NCBI GenBank assembly: GCA_928212115.1 | Contig: CAKMRJ010005523.1 | Coordinates: 103,588,726-103,652,725 of the forward strand | Length of the DNA: 64,000 nt | Direction of reading: 5' to 3' | From: Lactuca virosa | Lineage: Eukaryota > Streptophyta > Magnoliopsida > Asterales > Asteraceae | Shown: piece after piece, positions 12,212-22,586 of the stretch | Layout of the letters: each line of letters begins with the position of its first letter | Numbering within the stretch: the stretch's first letter is position 1 | The notes under the pieces: generated by a model | The model's database searches: none | What the model was told of the DNA's origin: nothing | What the model saw: the letters and a program-made list of their open reading frames with translations, nothing else | Translations under genes and position numbers: made by a program

Positions 12212-13048
12212 TTAATGCCCCTTTTCATGACAATGGAAGCACTCTATTTCCTTTGGATTAGATGAGGGAGTAAAAGAACCACATTTGGACCCAGTTGAAG
12301 AGGATCCATCATGAGGCTTTCCCTTGTGATTCTTTGAAGGAACTTTCCTCTTCTTTCCCTTACCATGTCCAATTTCCAGGACTGGGGCAGCAGTAGTAGG
12401 ATTGGGTGCAACAGATTTGCCTTTTAAACTACTTTCAGCAGTTCTCAGTAGGCCTTGAAGCTTGCTTAGAGTGACTTCCTCCTTGTTCATATGATAAGTC
12501 ATTATGAAATGATCATAACAAGCAGACAAAGAGTGTAGGATAATGTCACTAGCCAACTCTTCGTCGAAATTGACATTCAACTTTAGCAAGTGGTCCATAT
12601 ATCTTTGCATCTTTTGCAAGTGGGTCGTGATGGACTCTCCATCCTTCATTTTTGTTGTTATCATGGAGGCAATGATTTCATACCTTTCTTGTCGAGCACT
12701 CTGATGGTACCTTTCCATCAAGTCTTGGTGCATATCGAAAGTCCAGAAGTCCTCATAGGAATTCTGAAGCTCAGATGTCATAGTGGCTACCATGATGCAC
12801 GACACCTTTGTTGCGTCCTTCTCATGAGCCCTATACTCAGCCAGTTGCTCTGGAGTAGTAGTTTCTTCATCAATATCCTTTAGCTCTTTGTCGAGGACAT
12901 ATTCCTTTTCCTCGTATCGAATGGCCATGTGAATGTTTTGAATCCAGTCATCGAAATTCGACCCATCAAAAATGACCCTCCCACATAAGTTCATGAGGGA
13001 GAAAGAGCCGGAAGAGTTTGAGTTTGAAACGTTGTTTGAGGTAGACAT
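12212..13048 (-). pseudogene. gag: E1 gag
   Basis: A 278-residue frame starts MSTSNNVSNSNSSGSFSLMN. It has a copia gag (UBN2-type) core, including FDGSNFDDWIQNI, and an Arg/Lys-rich tail. The knuckle begins CFHCHEKGH, then a TAA replaces the residue after His278, so the last Cys is downstream of the stop. Reading through the stop continues KRSCPKYLQDIKDGK and joins the protease region, as expected for a single copia gag-pol polyprotein. The upstream frame is uninterrupted, which makes this the best preserved gag of this group here. Confidence 0.85.
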
Positions 13049-13697
13049 CTGAAAAGAAGAACAAAGTTTAGATTAGATAAGAATCCTTAATATAACACAC
13101 AAATGAAATATTAAGGCTAGGACCCAACAAAATATTCTGCAGTTCGGAAGAGGGATTCCATAATCCAATTGAAAAATATTTGAAAGTAGGTAAATGACGA
13201 TTTACCAATTTCCACCATGAAAAACGAAATTGAGGATTAGGTTTTAAATGAATTGAAAATTCCTAGATTCTTTGAGATTCATTAAACTTTTCAATGGCAT
13301 GTTTAGATCTCGATTATGTCCTTCAAGTTTGTTACTGGGATAACGAGGATCACAAACAAGGTGTGAATAACCATGCAAATGTTGGTACTCTCGATGTCAT
13401 TTATCACCTAATCAATGTGCCGGTTAACCACACACGCTCTATTGATCTATGACAAACATCGAGCCACCCTTTGCCACCCTTGCTAGTCCAAGTTAGTGTG
13501 TCGGTTAACCACACACACTTCACTAATGACTTGGCAAGGTACAAAGTGCAATTTCATGGAATAGCATCATTTTCACATTTTTCCTAAAGTAACTAAGATT
13601 GGGAATTTATAAAAAAACATTTAGTTACTTTATAATATCATTATACTTATTAATAAGGATTAATGTCCTATGCTACACGTTCGTCTAACGGCCCTCC
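13049..13697 (-). other. E1 leader, gag-proximal part
   Basis: Non-coding. It matches the E4 leader (about 2935-3550) in order, including the ATGAAATATTAAGGCTAGG block and two CGGTTAACCACACACGCTC-type blocks. It ends at the E3 insertion point, where the target sequence CCTCC (13693-13697) precedes the E3 LTR. Confidence 0.8.
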
Positions 13698-14449
13698 TGT
13701 TGGATTAATGTCTAAGTCCATAACTATAATTGGTAAGACTTGACCCGACCCGGCATGGTCCATTTGGGTTGCATGGCATCATGCATTTGGATAGACTATA
13801 ATGAGAGAAATAACACTTAAGGTTGGTTAATATATTATAAGTTCTAATATATTAATAAGGTTATTTAATTAGTATTGATCAAGAATTAATTTGGAATTAA
13901 TTAAGTGATCAAAAGGAGACTAATTAAATATAATGGGTTGATTGTGTAAATCATTCATTCTTATATATGTGGGCTTGTGATCCAAGATTCCTTATGTTGG
14001 ACTAAGTCCATGGGGTGACCCATGGATACTCCATGGAGGTTAAAATCCATGGAGCATAAGGAATAGGTAAAGTTATGAGTTACATGGTGTAACCCTAATA
14101 GCCACCATATAAAAGAATCCCATGGCTCAAGAAATCGTGCACTAATGTGTGAGTGTGAGGGCTAGACGATTTCAAGGAGTGTTCAAGTTTCTCTCAAGTT
14201 ATTCCAAGTGTATTTGGTGTTGTGTGAACCATTTGAGGTGTCACACTTGGGGCACTAGGCACTCAAGCTTCATGAAGACATTCTACATCAAAGAGGTATG
14301 TATTCTATCTTGTTATATTTATTATTTGTATGCTAGATTAGGATAAAAACCTTGGATGTCATAATTGTATGTATAATAAAGAAACATAGATCCAAGGTAT
14401 TTAGGGTTGCATGTACACTTAGGAGTGTTAGAATGCTCATAACCCAACA
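13698..14449 (+). repeat. 5' LTR of E3
   Basis: 752 bp, TGTTGG...CCCAACA, with a perfect TGTTGG/CCAACA terminal inverted repeat. A probable TATA box (ATATAAAAG) is at 14107-14115. A short frame in the transcribed part is probably incidental. Confidence 0.92.
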
Positions 14450-14463
14450 GTGGTATCAGAGCC
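14450..14463 (+). promoter_or_regulatory. Primer-binding site of E3
   Basis: TGGTATCAGAGCC at 14451-14463, one base after the LTR; it matches the initiator tRNA-Met 3' end. Confidence 0.92.
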
Positions 14464-14803
14464 TAGGCTTGTTTTCTTGTTATACTTGCAAAAGTAGCTG
14501 AAAAATCAAGTTGGATGCATATATTCGATTGTTTTGGCTGGAATTGGACTAGGAACATTACCCTAAGATGTTTTTGGACTTATAAACTTGTTTTCGATGT
14601 GGTAATGTTTTGCTAATCCAATTTCTAAGATAATTGTCATAATTTCAAGATTTGTATTAGTTTGTATGTTCATGATAATTTCTTGAAGATTGATGATTTG
14701 AATTATTTGTTCTTATGAGGTTCTTAGATTAATAGAAAAGTTGTGTGAAATAGTTGTTTTCAATCCATTTTAATCTAAGAGTTGATTCCAAAGTGTGTTT
14801 TTG

Positions 14804-15168
14804 TAACTTGTCCTCAAGTTATATGAAAAGTCACATTTAAGAATCATAAAACTCATAAAAGTTGGCAAAGGTTACAAAATGAAGAGTCTAGTTCTAATTA
14901 AATGGTTTATATGACTCCATAACTTGTCTCAAGTTATGGAGGTTCAAGAGTCGTCTTCATTAAATTAAAAAAAAAAGTGTAACCTTAATTAGTTCCATAA
15001 GTTACAATAAAAAAAAGTTATTTTTTTTATTAATTAGTTTAAAGTCTTCCATAACTTGTCCTCAAGTTATGGAACTTGAAGAGTTTTTTTTTTAATTAAA
15101 ACTACTTTAAACTCATAAGTTATGGAATTAATAGAGTTTTGAATAGTTTCAAAACTTGCCTCAAGTTT
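14804..15168 (+). repeat. Leader hairpin array of E3
   Basis: Four hairpins: 14804-14821 (7-bp arms), 14917-14939 (10-bp arms, 3-nt loop), 15049-15072 (10-bp arms, TCCT loop) and 15152-15168 (arms AACTTG-type with A-T changes). Spacing is about 110-130 bp. The positions relative to the LTR match those in E4 and E5. Confidence 0.85.
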
Positions 15169-16081
15169 GGAATTTGAAAAGTTTTTTACTTATGAATAAT
15201 TGAATTCCAAGTTAGCCCTTAGAATTTTAAAAGTTAAAATTCAACCCTTATACTTTATAATATTATAAGTTAATAATATTTATATATATGTATAAGAGTA
15301 AAGTCAGTCTTATCGTTAGTAGGCCTCATTCACGAAGCCGGTCTATAAGGGGGGTATAAGGTTACTGCCTATAAAATGGCAGTTTAATGGGGTGTCCACT
15401 CTCACCCACGCTTCCTTGACTGGTGGAGGTCGTTAGCCGAACGGACAAGTAGGACAAGGACTATAAGTTCCTTTCATTAAAGTATTAATGATAAATACTA
15501 AGTAACAAAACTCTTATTAATACCCAATCTTATTTACTTAGGAAAATGTGAATTAGGTGCTAATCCATGAAATTACACTTTGCACTTTGTTTAAGCTGTT
15601 AGTGGAGCGTGTGTGGTTAACCGACACACTAACCTGGACTTAACAAGATAGGCAAAGGGTAACTTAATGTTTTATCATAGTATCGTTGGAGCGTGTGTGG
15701 TTAACCGTCACATCGATTGAGGGGTAAATATTAAGGGTACCCAGGGTATTTTGCATGGTTAACTTCACACCTTGTATTGTGATTCGGCACCCAGTCACAA
15801 AACCTGAAGGGCACACTCGAGATTGAAACATGCCTTTGAACAGTTCAATGAATCTCAAAGATCTAGGACTTTCAAATCCAATTAAAACCTATAAATTATT
15901 TCGTTTTTCATGGTGGAAATTGGTGAATCGTCATTCACCTACCTTCAAATATTTTATAGCTTGGATTATGGCATCCCTCTCCTAAGTTATAAAATAGTTT
16001 GTTGGGTCCTAGCCTTAATATTTCATATTGGGTGTCATATTAAGGACTTTAAATCAACTATCTTGAATATCTCCCAAAAAG

Positions 16082-16690
16082 ATGTCTGGTCTAGACATTT
16101 ATGATCTTCCCAAATCTCTTGAAACAAGCTTTCCTAAATGAAGATGATGTCCCATGGATATCATACTTCCTTTCACCTCCTCCAATTATTCTCCCTAACC
16201 CACAAAGTTCCTAAAAAGTTTAAGGTCACTCAAGCCCTATTGGCAAGGCAAGGTCTAGGTGGTGATCACATCTTGGACATGTAGTCACATATTGACAAGC
16301 CGGGAGAGATGGGTGTCAAAAAGTTTGAGAAAGTTGGTGGCTCAACTACTTTCTAAGTCACATAGTGAGTTCTTTCGGGAATCCTATGAAACAGACTAAG
16401 ACAAGACCCTTAATGATCTTATCTATTTGCTAAGATCAACTTCCTAAAACGCTATGGACATTTACAATGATGACATTGGATATCTAGTAAGCTCTCTCTT
16501 ACCAATGGAAAGGGATCGGCCATAGTCAACTCGGTTGACCCAATGGTAAAGAGGAGAGGCGAAGTCTGAGATAGTCCCATATCAAGGGTCCCATTAGGTA
16601 ACTATTGCCAAAGGAAGGGGCATTGTTACGAAGCTGCCAAATTTACCTAAGGATGTTAAAGTCAGTAAGTTTGGCTCTACTTCAGGTAAA
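16082..16690 (+). pseudogene. gag remnant of E3
   Basis: ATG at 16082 opens MSGLDIYDLPKSLETS, the same start as the E4 gag. The frame breaks soon after. Recognisable pieces are ILDM..HIDK near 16270-16310, a SHSEFF..SYETD stretch near 16360-16400, and the LPMERDRP..NSVDPMVKR stretch near 16500-16560 ahead of the knuckle position. Several indels and stops make it non-coding. Some single-base indels may be sequencing errors, since this part of the assembly shows them elsewhere. Confidence 0.65.
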
Positions 16691-19600
16691 GTCCATTGTC
16701 TAACTCTATTAAGTACATGCTGATTCTGATCGCGAAGATGGATTTTCAATCGCATGGTTCGGTGATCAGAATTTTTGGCTATTACTTAAGAGTTATGATA
16801 TTTATTGCTTAGGAATAGATAACAACAAGGTTTTCATATGGATTGTAAGGATAAGTTTTTCCGCAAAGTTTTAAAATAAAAGAAAAAGGTTTTGATTTTA
16901 TTTATTTTAAGTATCCTTACAATGGCATTTGTGAAAAGTTGTTGCTTATAAGATTCATTGATAACAATATTGGAAAAATGGATTGGATTCTTTCGGTTGT
17001 GGTAGTGTCTAATATTACCAAATAAGGAAAGATTCTCATCACCCAAGGTTCAATTGGACCGAAACTTGGAATCATGCAAGTTGTATAGTTATGATGAATG
17101 AGAACTTTCAGCTTGGAAAATTAAGACTAATTCCTTATGTGAATAAGGAAAGGACTAAGGGATCGAGTACACATTCTTGTGCACTGGTCATGTCCACCAC
17201 AAAGTTCATTAAGACTATTTGTCATGATTTACTAAAGTTTAGTAAATATGGTTATGCTTACAAGTTTAAGTATAATTCTGAAACATGGAAAAGTCTCAAT
17301 GTTATGGCAGAACGAATGAGAAGAAAATCAAATTAGGATGCAAAGAAGGATAAAGTTTCTCAAATCTGAAAAGATGGGAGAGTACTTTATCGCTGTATAT
17401 ATGATCAACTTAATGATTAAGAGACCTTATCACAATTCATCCTCTAAGTGCATTCTGATAGCTAAGAAGAGGAGTTATGATTGTTGAAGTGGTTTAAATC
17501 AGAAGATGATTCATACATCGTTCCAAAACAATTCTTAGAGTCATACTCCAAGATTGTAACTTGAGTGACATATCATAAAGAAAGGTTTAAAACACTTGTC
17601 AAATGTAAGAGTAAAAGTGTCCTACTCTTGTACATTTGAAATTGGTAATTTGTGATGTTTTGGATAAAACAAAGACCAACTAAGGCCAATTGTGTGAAGT
17701 GCTTGTCTTGATAAAGAATCCGCACTATCTCTTGAATATTTGGCAAGATAGTCTTATATGTCAAGAGGACAGTGGGAGTCTTAAAGATCCTAAAAAGAAT
17801 TTCAAGAACTAATCATGACTAAAAACTGAGGTTCTTCACTAGCACACGACTTGAGGTTTATAACCTATCGCGTTGACATATCTGTGCCCATTCCAGTTAA
17901 AGTTGGCTTTGCATAGGAGTTCTGAAAGTTCTCACATTGGTTGGCATAACAACTTGGAAGCAATGGCAGGCCCTGTACTGCCAGGTGGCAAGAAGTTAAG
18001 ATTGCATAAGTTCAGTCCATATGAGTTTGGATTTGTCATTATCCTTGTCTTGTGATTATGGTTTTGACAAAAATTCACATGGAAAGGAACACATATACCA
18101 TAAAATCTAAGGGTCATAAGGTTTCTCTCTGATTCATGAAAATGATGGTGAGGAAACACTTCCACCAAGTAGATTTGAAGCAGATAGCAAAAGTCTAAAC
18201 AATTGAGACTATGATTACGACATCCCTTTTCATAGTTCTGAAATTGTTTAGACACACCTGTGAGCTATCTAATATAAGGTGTATGATTTTGATAAAGTCT
18301 TATCAAAGCAATCTAGTATTGAGCTCTAGAATTCCAGTTGTTTTCTGGATACATGTCAAAGCTAGTGGGAGCATAAGTGTTGGTGGGAGCATGATAATTA
18401 TGATAAGTATTGCAAGTTAGCAATGTTAATTATAGAAAACAAAAGTTTCAATTCGTGAGGTTGCAGGGGTTGAAAAAGTTGTTTTGCTATAATTAAGGGA
18501 GAGGAAATTCTTCATTTCAATTCTAAAAGCTTAGATTGAGATTTAATCGTATTTAATCAAGGATATATATATGAATTTCATGTTGGAATGGCTCAACATA
18601 AGGAAATTCTATATATGGGTCCAATATTTGCGTTCTAAAAATTCGTATGATTACGGCATCCTTTTCATAATCTGAATTTTTGAGAACTTGGGCAATTGAA
18701 ATGGAAATATTATAGCAAAAGACTGGTTTAGTCTTATGTGAGACATCATGATCGTGTCCCATATGTCTTCGGATATAGGATCGATTACATGTGCTATATT
18801 CATCCTTTCTAAATTTTCCAAATGCCTGGGGCATTATGAAGGGAAAAAGGTCATAGAATTGGATATGACTAAAATGATTAAGCAATTGTCGAGGACAATC
18901 TAAGGTTTACCAAAGATTGGTTGCTCAAGGATAGTTGGAAGTATAAGTTAATTCTGGAAGGACCATTTGACATAATCTGTAAGGAGGCAACTCTTGTTCA
19001 GAAGTGATAGTCAAATGGAATATGGAAATGTTTCAAAGTTAGAAATTATTCAATCTGTGTAAGATAGGAAACTTAATGAAAGAAGGATATTTCCAAGGAG
19101 CTGATCTATTTTTGAATGCTCTGTAATGATTGTTGTCAAGTCTTTCTGACTTCGTGCATAATCATTAAGAGGATCAATGCATATAAGTTTAGAATCTAAC
19201 AGATTTCAGTAATGGCATGAATTTGGAATTCTTGCATTTGTAGTAAGGATTTGGGACTGTGAAAAAGAGATCATTGGAGTGATGTTTCAATTGATCTATT
19301 TTACAAAGTAAAGATCATAGACAAACATAGTATGCATACTTGGTGTATGGACATGACTAGTGTTTCGAAAACATAGTGTACATGCTTGGAGCATGGGACA
19401 ACTATTGTTTTAAATTCAAGTATAAAGTTGATAAACCGAAACAATGAATAAGGAGTAATCAGTATGGTGATAAAATAAAAGTGTTTATTTTTATTCATAG
19501 GGTTTGATCATATATTGATTCATTTATTCTGTGGTTTCACTTTGCATGTTTGACTTCCAGAATAACTAAGTCGCTCTTCCTGAATGATAAGTTATTCAAA

Positions 19601-20315
19601 CCATCCACAGTCGGTCAATATGGAAGAATAGATATGAATCAGACTGTCAGGGGTTAGTTTGTAGAGGTCCAAGTTGGTGACAAAAGTGGTTGCTACCAAC
19701 ACTCCTGAGTGCTCATAAGATCTGAGTATTGGATTCAACCCGCACTCATTTGAATCACTTCATGGATTTTCTCACGAGTGATCATGAGACGATAATATCT
19801 TATATTCTTCAAACCAGAGATATGAGTTGTTACTATGAGTGGTTTATACATTGATTGCAACGAAAACACATTGGTAACTCGATGTTATAAAACGTGCCTT
19901 TGTGTATGATTCAACAAGTAGTAGAACAAAGTCATATGAGTCGAAGTTTATCCATTCCTTTTACCTTCCGGGATAAAAGCGATATCTGTGGGCCCCTCGA
20001 TGAATTTAAAGATGATACATGTGAGTGCTTGGCCAAGCCAGGAATGGATTTGATTTGTTCAATCAGTCAGTCATCATGATCGGAAATCGGGAAACAACAA
20101 ATGGACAGAGAGAATGATTGATATCCATGTCTCTCTCCACATATGATATCTAGAATGGAGGAATATATGATCCCTTATCTAATGGACAAGTCATTGACAA
20201 GGTCAGAGTTCATCGACAAGGTCAGAGTTCGACAGAAGCTTTGAGAGCTACGATTGTTGATCGGTTCCTGAAGTCATTACGCAATAATAGTTTTAGACTT
20301 ATCCAAGTGGGAGAC
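16691..20315 (+). other. E3 non-coding interior
   Basis: No frame longer than about 110 codons and no pol motif on either strand. The sequence is nevertheless shared in order with E4 (reverse of 1-2200) and E5 (about 33.5-37.36 kb), so it is a family-level feature and not random decay. The last 700 bp also match the 3' untranslated region of E6 (58.74-59.46 kb). Confidence 0.75.
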
Positions 20316-21065
20316 TGTTGGAATTAATGTCTAAGTCCATAACTATAATTGGTAAGACTTGACCCGACCCGACATGGTCCATTTGGTTTGCATGGCATCA
20401 TGCATTTGGATAGACTATAATGAGAGAAATAACACTTAAGGTTGGTTAATAATTATAAGTTCTAATATATTAATAAGGTTATTAAGTAGTATTGATCAAG
20501 AATTAATTTGGAATTAATTAAGTGATCAAAAGGAGACTAATTAAATATATGGGTTGATTGTGTAAATCATTCATTTTATATATGTGGGCTTGTGATCCAA
20601 GATTCCTTTGTGGACTAAGTCCATGGGGTGACCCATGGATATCCATGGAGGTTAAAATCCATGGAGCATAAGGAATGGGTAAAGTTATGAGTTACATGGT
20701 GTAACCCTAATAGCCACCAATAAAAAGAATCCCATGGCTCAAGAAATCGTGCACTAATGTGTGAGTGTGAAGGGCTAGACGATTTCAAGGAGTGGTCAAG
20801 TTTCTCTCAAGTTATTCCAAGTGTATTTGGTGTTGTGTGAACCATTTGAGGTGTCACACTTGGGGCACTAGGCACTCAAACGTCATGAAGACATCTACAT
20901 CAAAGAGGTATGTATTCTATCTTGTTTAATATTATTATTTTGTATGCTAGCTTAGGATAATACCTTGGATGTTCATAATTGTATGTATAATAGAGAAAAA
21001 CATAGATCCAAGGTATTTAGGGTTGCATGTACACTTAGGAGTGTTAGAATGCTCATAACCCAACA
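20316..21065 (+). repeat. 3' LTR of E3 (first assembly copy)
   Basis: 750 bp. Relative to the 5' LTR and to the second copy at 25396-26147 it has extra 1-3 base deletions (for example near 20450 and 20608), as expected in the poorly polished end of a contig. Confidence 0.9.
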
Positions 21066-21197
21066 CCTCCACCAATCAAGGAAGTGGTGGGTGAGAGTGG
21101 ACACCCATTCAACCGCCATTTTATAGGCAGTTTCCTTATACCCCCGTTATAGATCGGTTTCGTGAATGAGGCCTGCTAACGGTAAGAATTGACTGTC

Positions 21198-21207
21198 TAT
21201 ATATATA

Positions 21208-21242
<35 letters not shown>
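21198..21242. repeat. (TA)n microsatellite in E1 leader
   Basis: Nearly pure TA repeat. The second assembly copy is at 26286-26322 with a different length. The E5 leader has a (TA)n tract at the equivalent place. Confidence 0.9.
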
Positions 21243-21684
21243 ACAAGTATTAATATTTAATATTATAAGAGTATAAGGGTTGAATTTTAAACTTTTAAAA
21301 CTCTAGAGTTTAGAATTTAAAACGTTTTAATTAAATTTTCAAATTCCAAAACTTGAGGGAAATTTTTGAAACTTTTCAAAATCTTTTAGATCAAATTTAA
21401 ACTAATAAAATAACATATAATTTTATCTTTTACCAAGTTGACCTAATTCAACCATATAGCGAAAATAAATCAAATCAAATAATACAAATAATTAGCTTAT
21501 CATATAATCTAGTAACTATCTAAAATTTGACAATTATTTTAATTGGATGAGAATAATCACTACATATTAGAAAAAATCAAATTTTTGTGATACTAACAGT
21601 TTATTGTAATGATCTTAATCCAAATTCTGGCCAAGAAACCCAAAAAACTGCAACAGATGATCCAACTTGTCTAGTCAGGCATGG

Positions 21685-21747
21685 ACTCGTCGAGTTGGCT
21701 CAACTCGAGATCAACTCGTCGAGTTCCTACATAGGACTTGTCGATTC
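21685..21747. repeat. ACTCG-N-CGAGT palindromes in E1 leader
   Basis: Perfect copies are at 21685-21695 (spacer T) and 21713-21725 (six-base arms, spacer T); a decayed copy is at about 21735-21747. The second assembly copy has them at 26771-26781 and 26799-26811. They lie just downstream of the primer site in the transcript sense. Confidence 0.75.
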
Positions 21748-22573
21748 CACCATTCACGAGACCAGATTTCATTTGCATTGAACTTTGAAACAATTAACTA
21801 ATGCATCAATATAACAGAAAACACGCTAGGCTTGATACCACTGATGGGTCTTGAGCACTATAACATTCCTATGGTGCACATATAACCCTAATGCTTTGGA
21901 TCTAAGTTTTCTCAAGTTTACATGTAATTTTCATTTCTCTAAAGCATGAACCCTAACTAGCATACACTTTGATATTGCAACATAAAACAGTTAGATGAGT
22001 ACCCTCTTTGTTGTGCTTGTAGAACCTTGCTTACAAGAGTTTAATACCTCAAATGTGATAAACTCAAATGAGTCACAAACACCAAGAATAATGGAGAGAA
22101 CAATGATAGAGAGGTTAGGAGGCCACCAAAACTGGCTAGGGTTTTCTTCTTGGAATTCTCTTTGCCAATTTTAAGGAGTGCCAGGGGTTACATTTATAGT
22201 GTGGAATTTCTAGGTTACTTGTAACCCTAAATTCATTCACTTAGGCTTTTTAATGCAATAACTCATTTGATAGCCATATGGACTAACTCTTCATGGACTG
22301 CTATATAGATTTAGTCCATCGTTAATCAACAGGAATTTTCATAGCCCAAACTATATGTACAATGCTATACTTAATCAATCCCGTTAATTTTACATCAGTC
22401 TCTTTGATCACTAAATTAATTCCAAATTAATTCCTGATCAATACCAATTAAATAATATGATTTCTCAATTAATATATTATTCTTATTAGAAATAAATAAT
22501 CACAAATAACTCCTATCAAATTGCTCCGGTGAAGGCAACCCAAAAGGACCAAGCTACTATCGGGTCAAAGCAC

Positions 22574-22586
22574 NNNNNNNNNNNNN
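22574..22586. other. Assembly gap of exactly 13 N
   Basis: Thirteen Ns separate two contig ends that contain the same 5.1 kb. A 13-N spacer is the convention used by Bionano hybrid scaffolding where neighbouring contigs are judged to overlap, which is what the flanks show. Confidence 0.97.

Larger units (their letters stand above)
9939..13697 (-). mobile_element. E1: pol-bearing Ty1/copia element, left segment
   Basis: On the minus strand this contains the proximal leader (13697-13049), gag, protease, integrase and RT up to the E2 insertion at 9939. The RNase H domain and 3' LTR lie left of the window beyond E2. The rest of the leader and the 5' LTR continue at 21066 (and again, through the assembly duplication, at 26148). 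Joining 13697 to 21071 restores a leader that matches E4 through the same stretch (about 3530-3590). The leader is clearly related to those of the pol-less E3, E4 and E5, so E1 is a candidate autonomous partner. Confidence 0.85.
13698..21065 (+). mobile_element. E3: complete pol-less Ty1/copia-type element with TSD
   Basis: The 5' LTR is 13698-14449 and the 3' LTR 20316-21065. The primer site is next to the 5' LTR, and a purine tract (AAGTGGGAGAC, ending at 20315) precedes the 3' LTR. The 5-bp target duplication CCTCC is at 13693-13697 and 21066-21070. The interior is about 5.9 kb: a 1.6-kb leader with hairpins, a degraded gag of about 600 bp, then 3.6 kb without any recognisable protease, integrase, RT or RNase H. 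The two LTRs differ at only a handful of sites, mostly 1-base indels, so insertion was recent even though the body cannot encode its own enzymes. This implies mobilisation in trans. Confidence 0.93.
21066..22573 (-). mobile_element. E1: distal leader and partial 5' LTR (first assembly copy)
   Basis: After the CCTCC duplication the E1 leader resumes in minus orientation (21066 to about 21825). A primer site follows, damaged here by a 2-base deletion, and then the LTR from 21842 until the N gap at 22574. The same sequence, with fewer errors, is present at 26148-27697. Confidence 0.85.

Noticed and set aside
14149..14346. Short frame repeated in several copia LTRs (also 25845-26033)
   Set aside because: It repeats because the LTRs are related. 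It is short, begins next to the predicted transcript start and shows no domain. A leader peptide is possible but unsupported.
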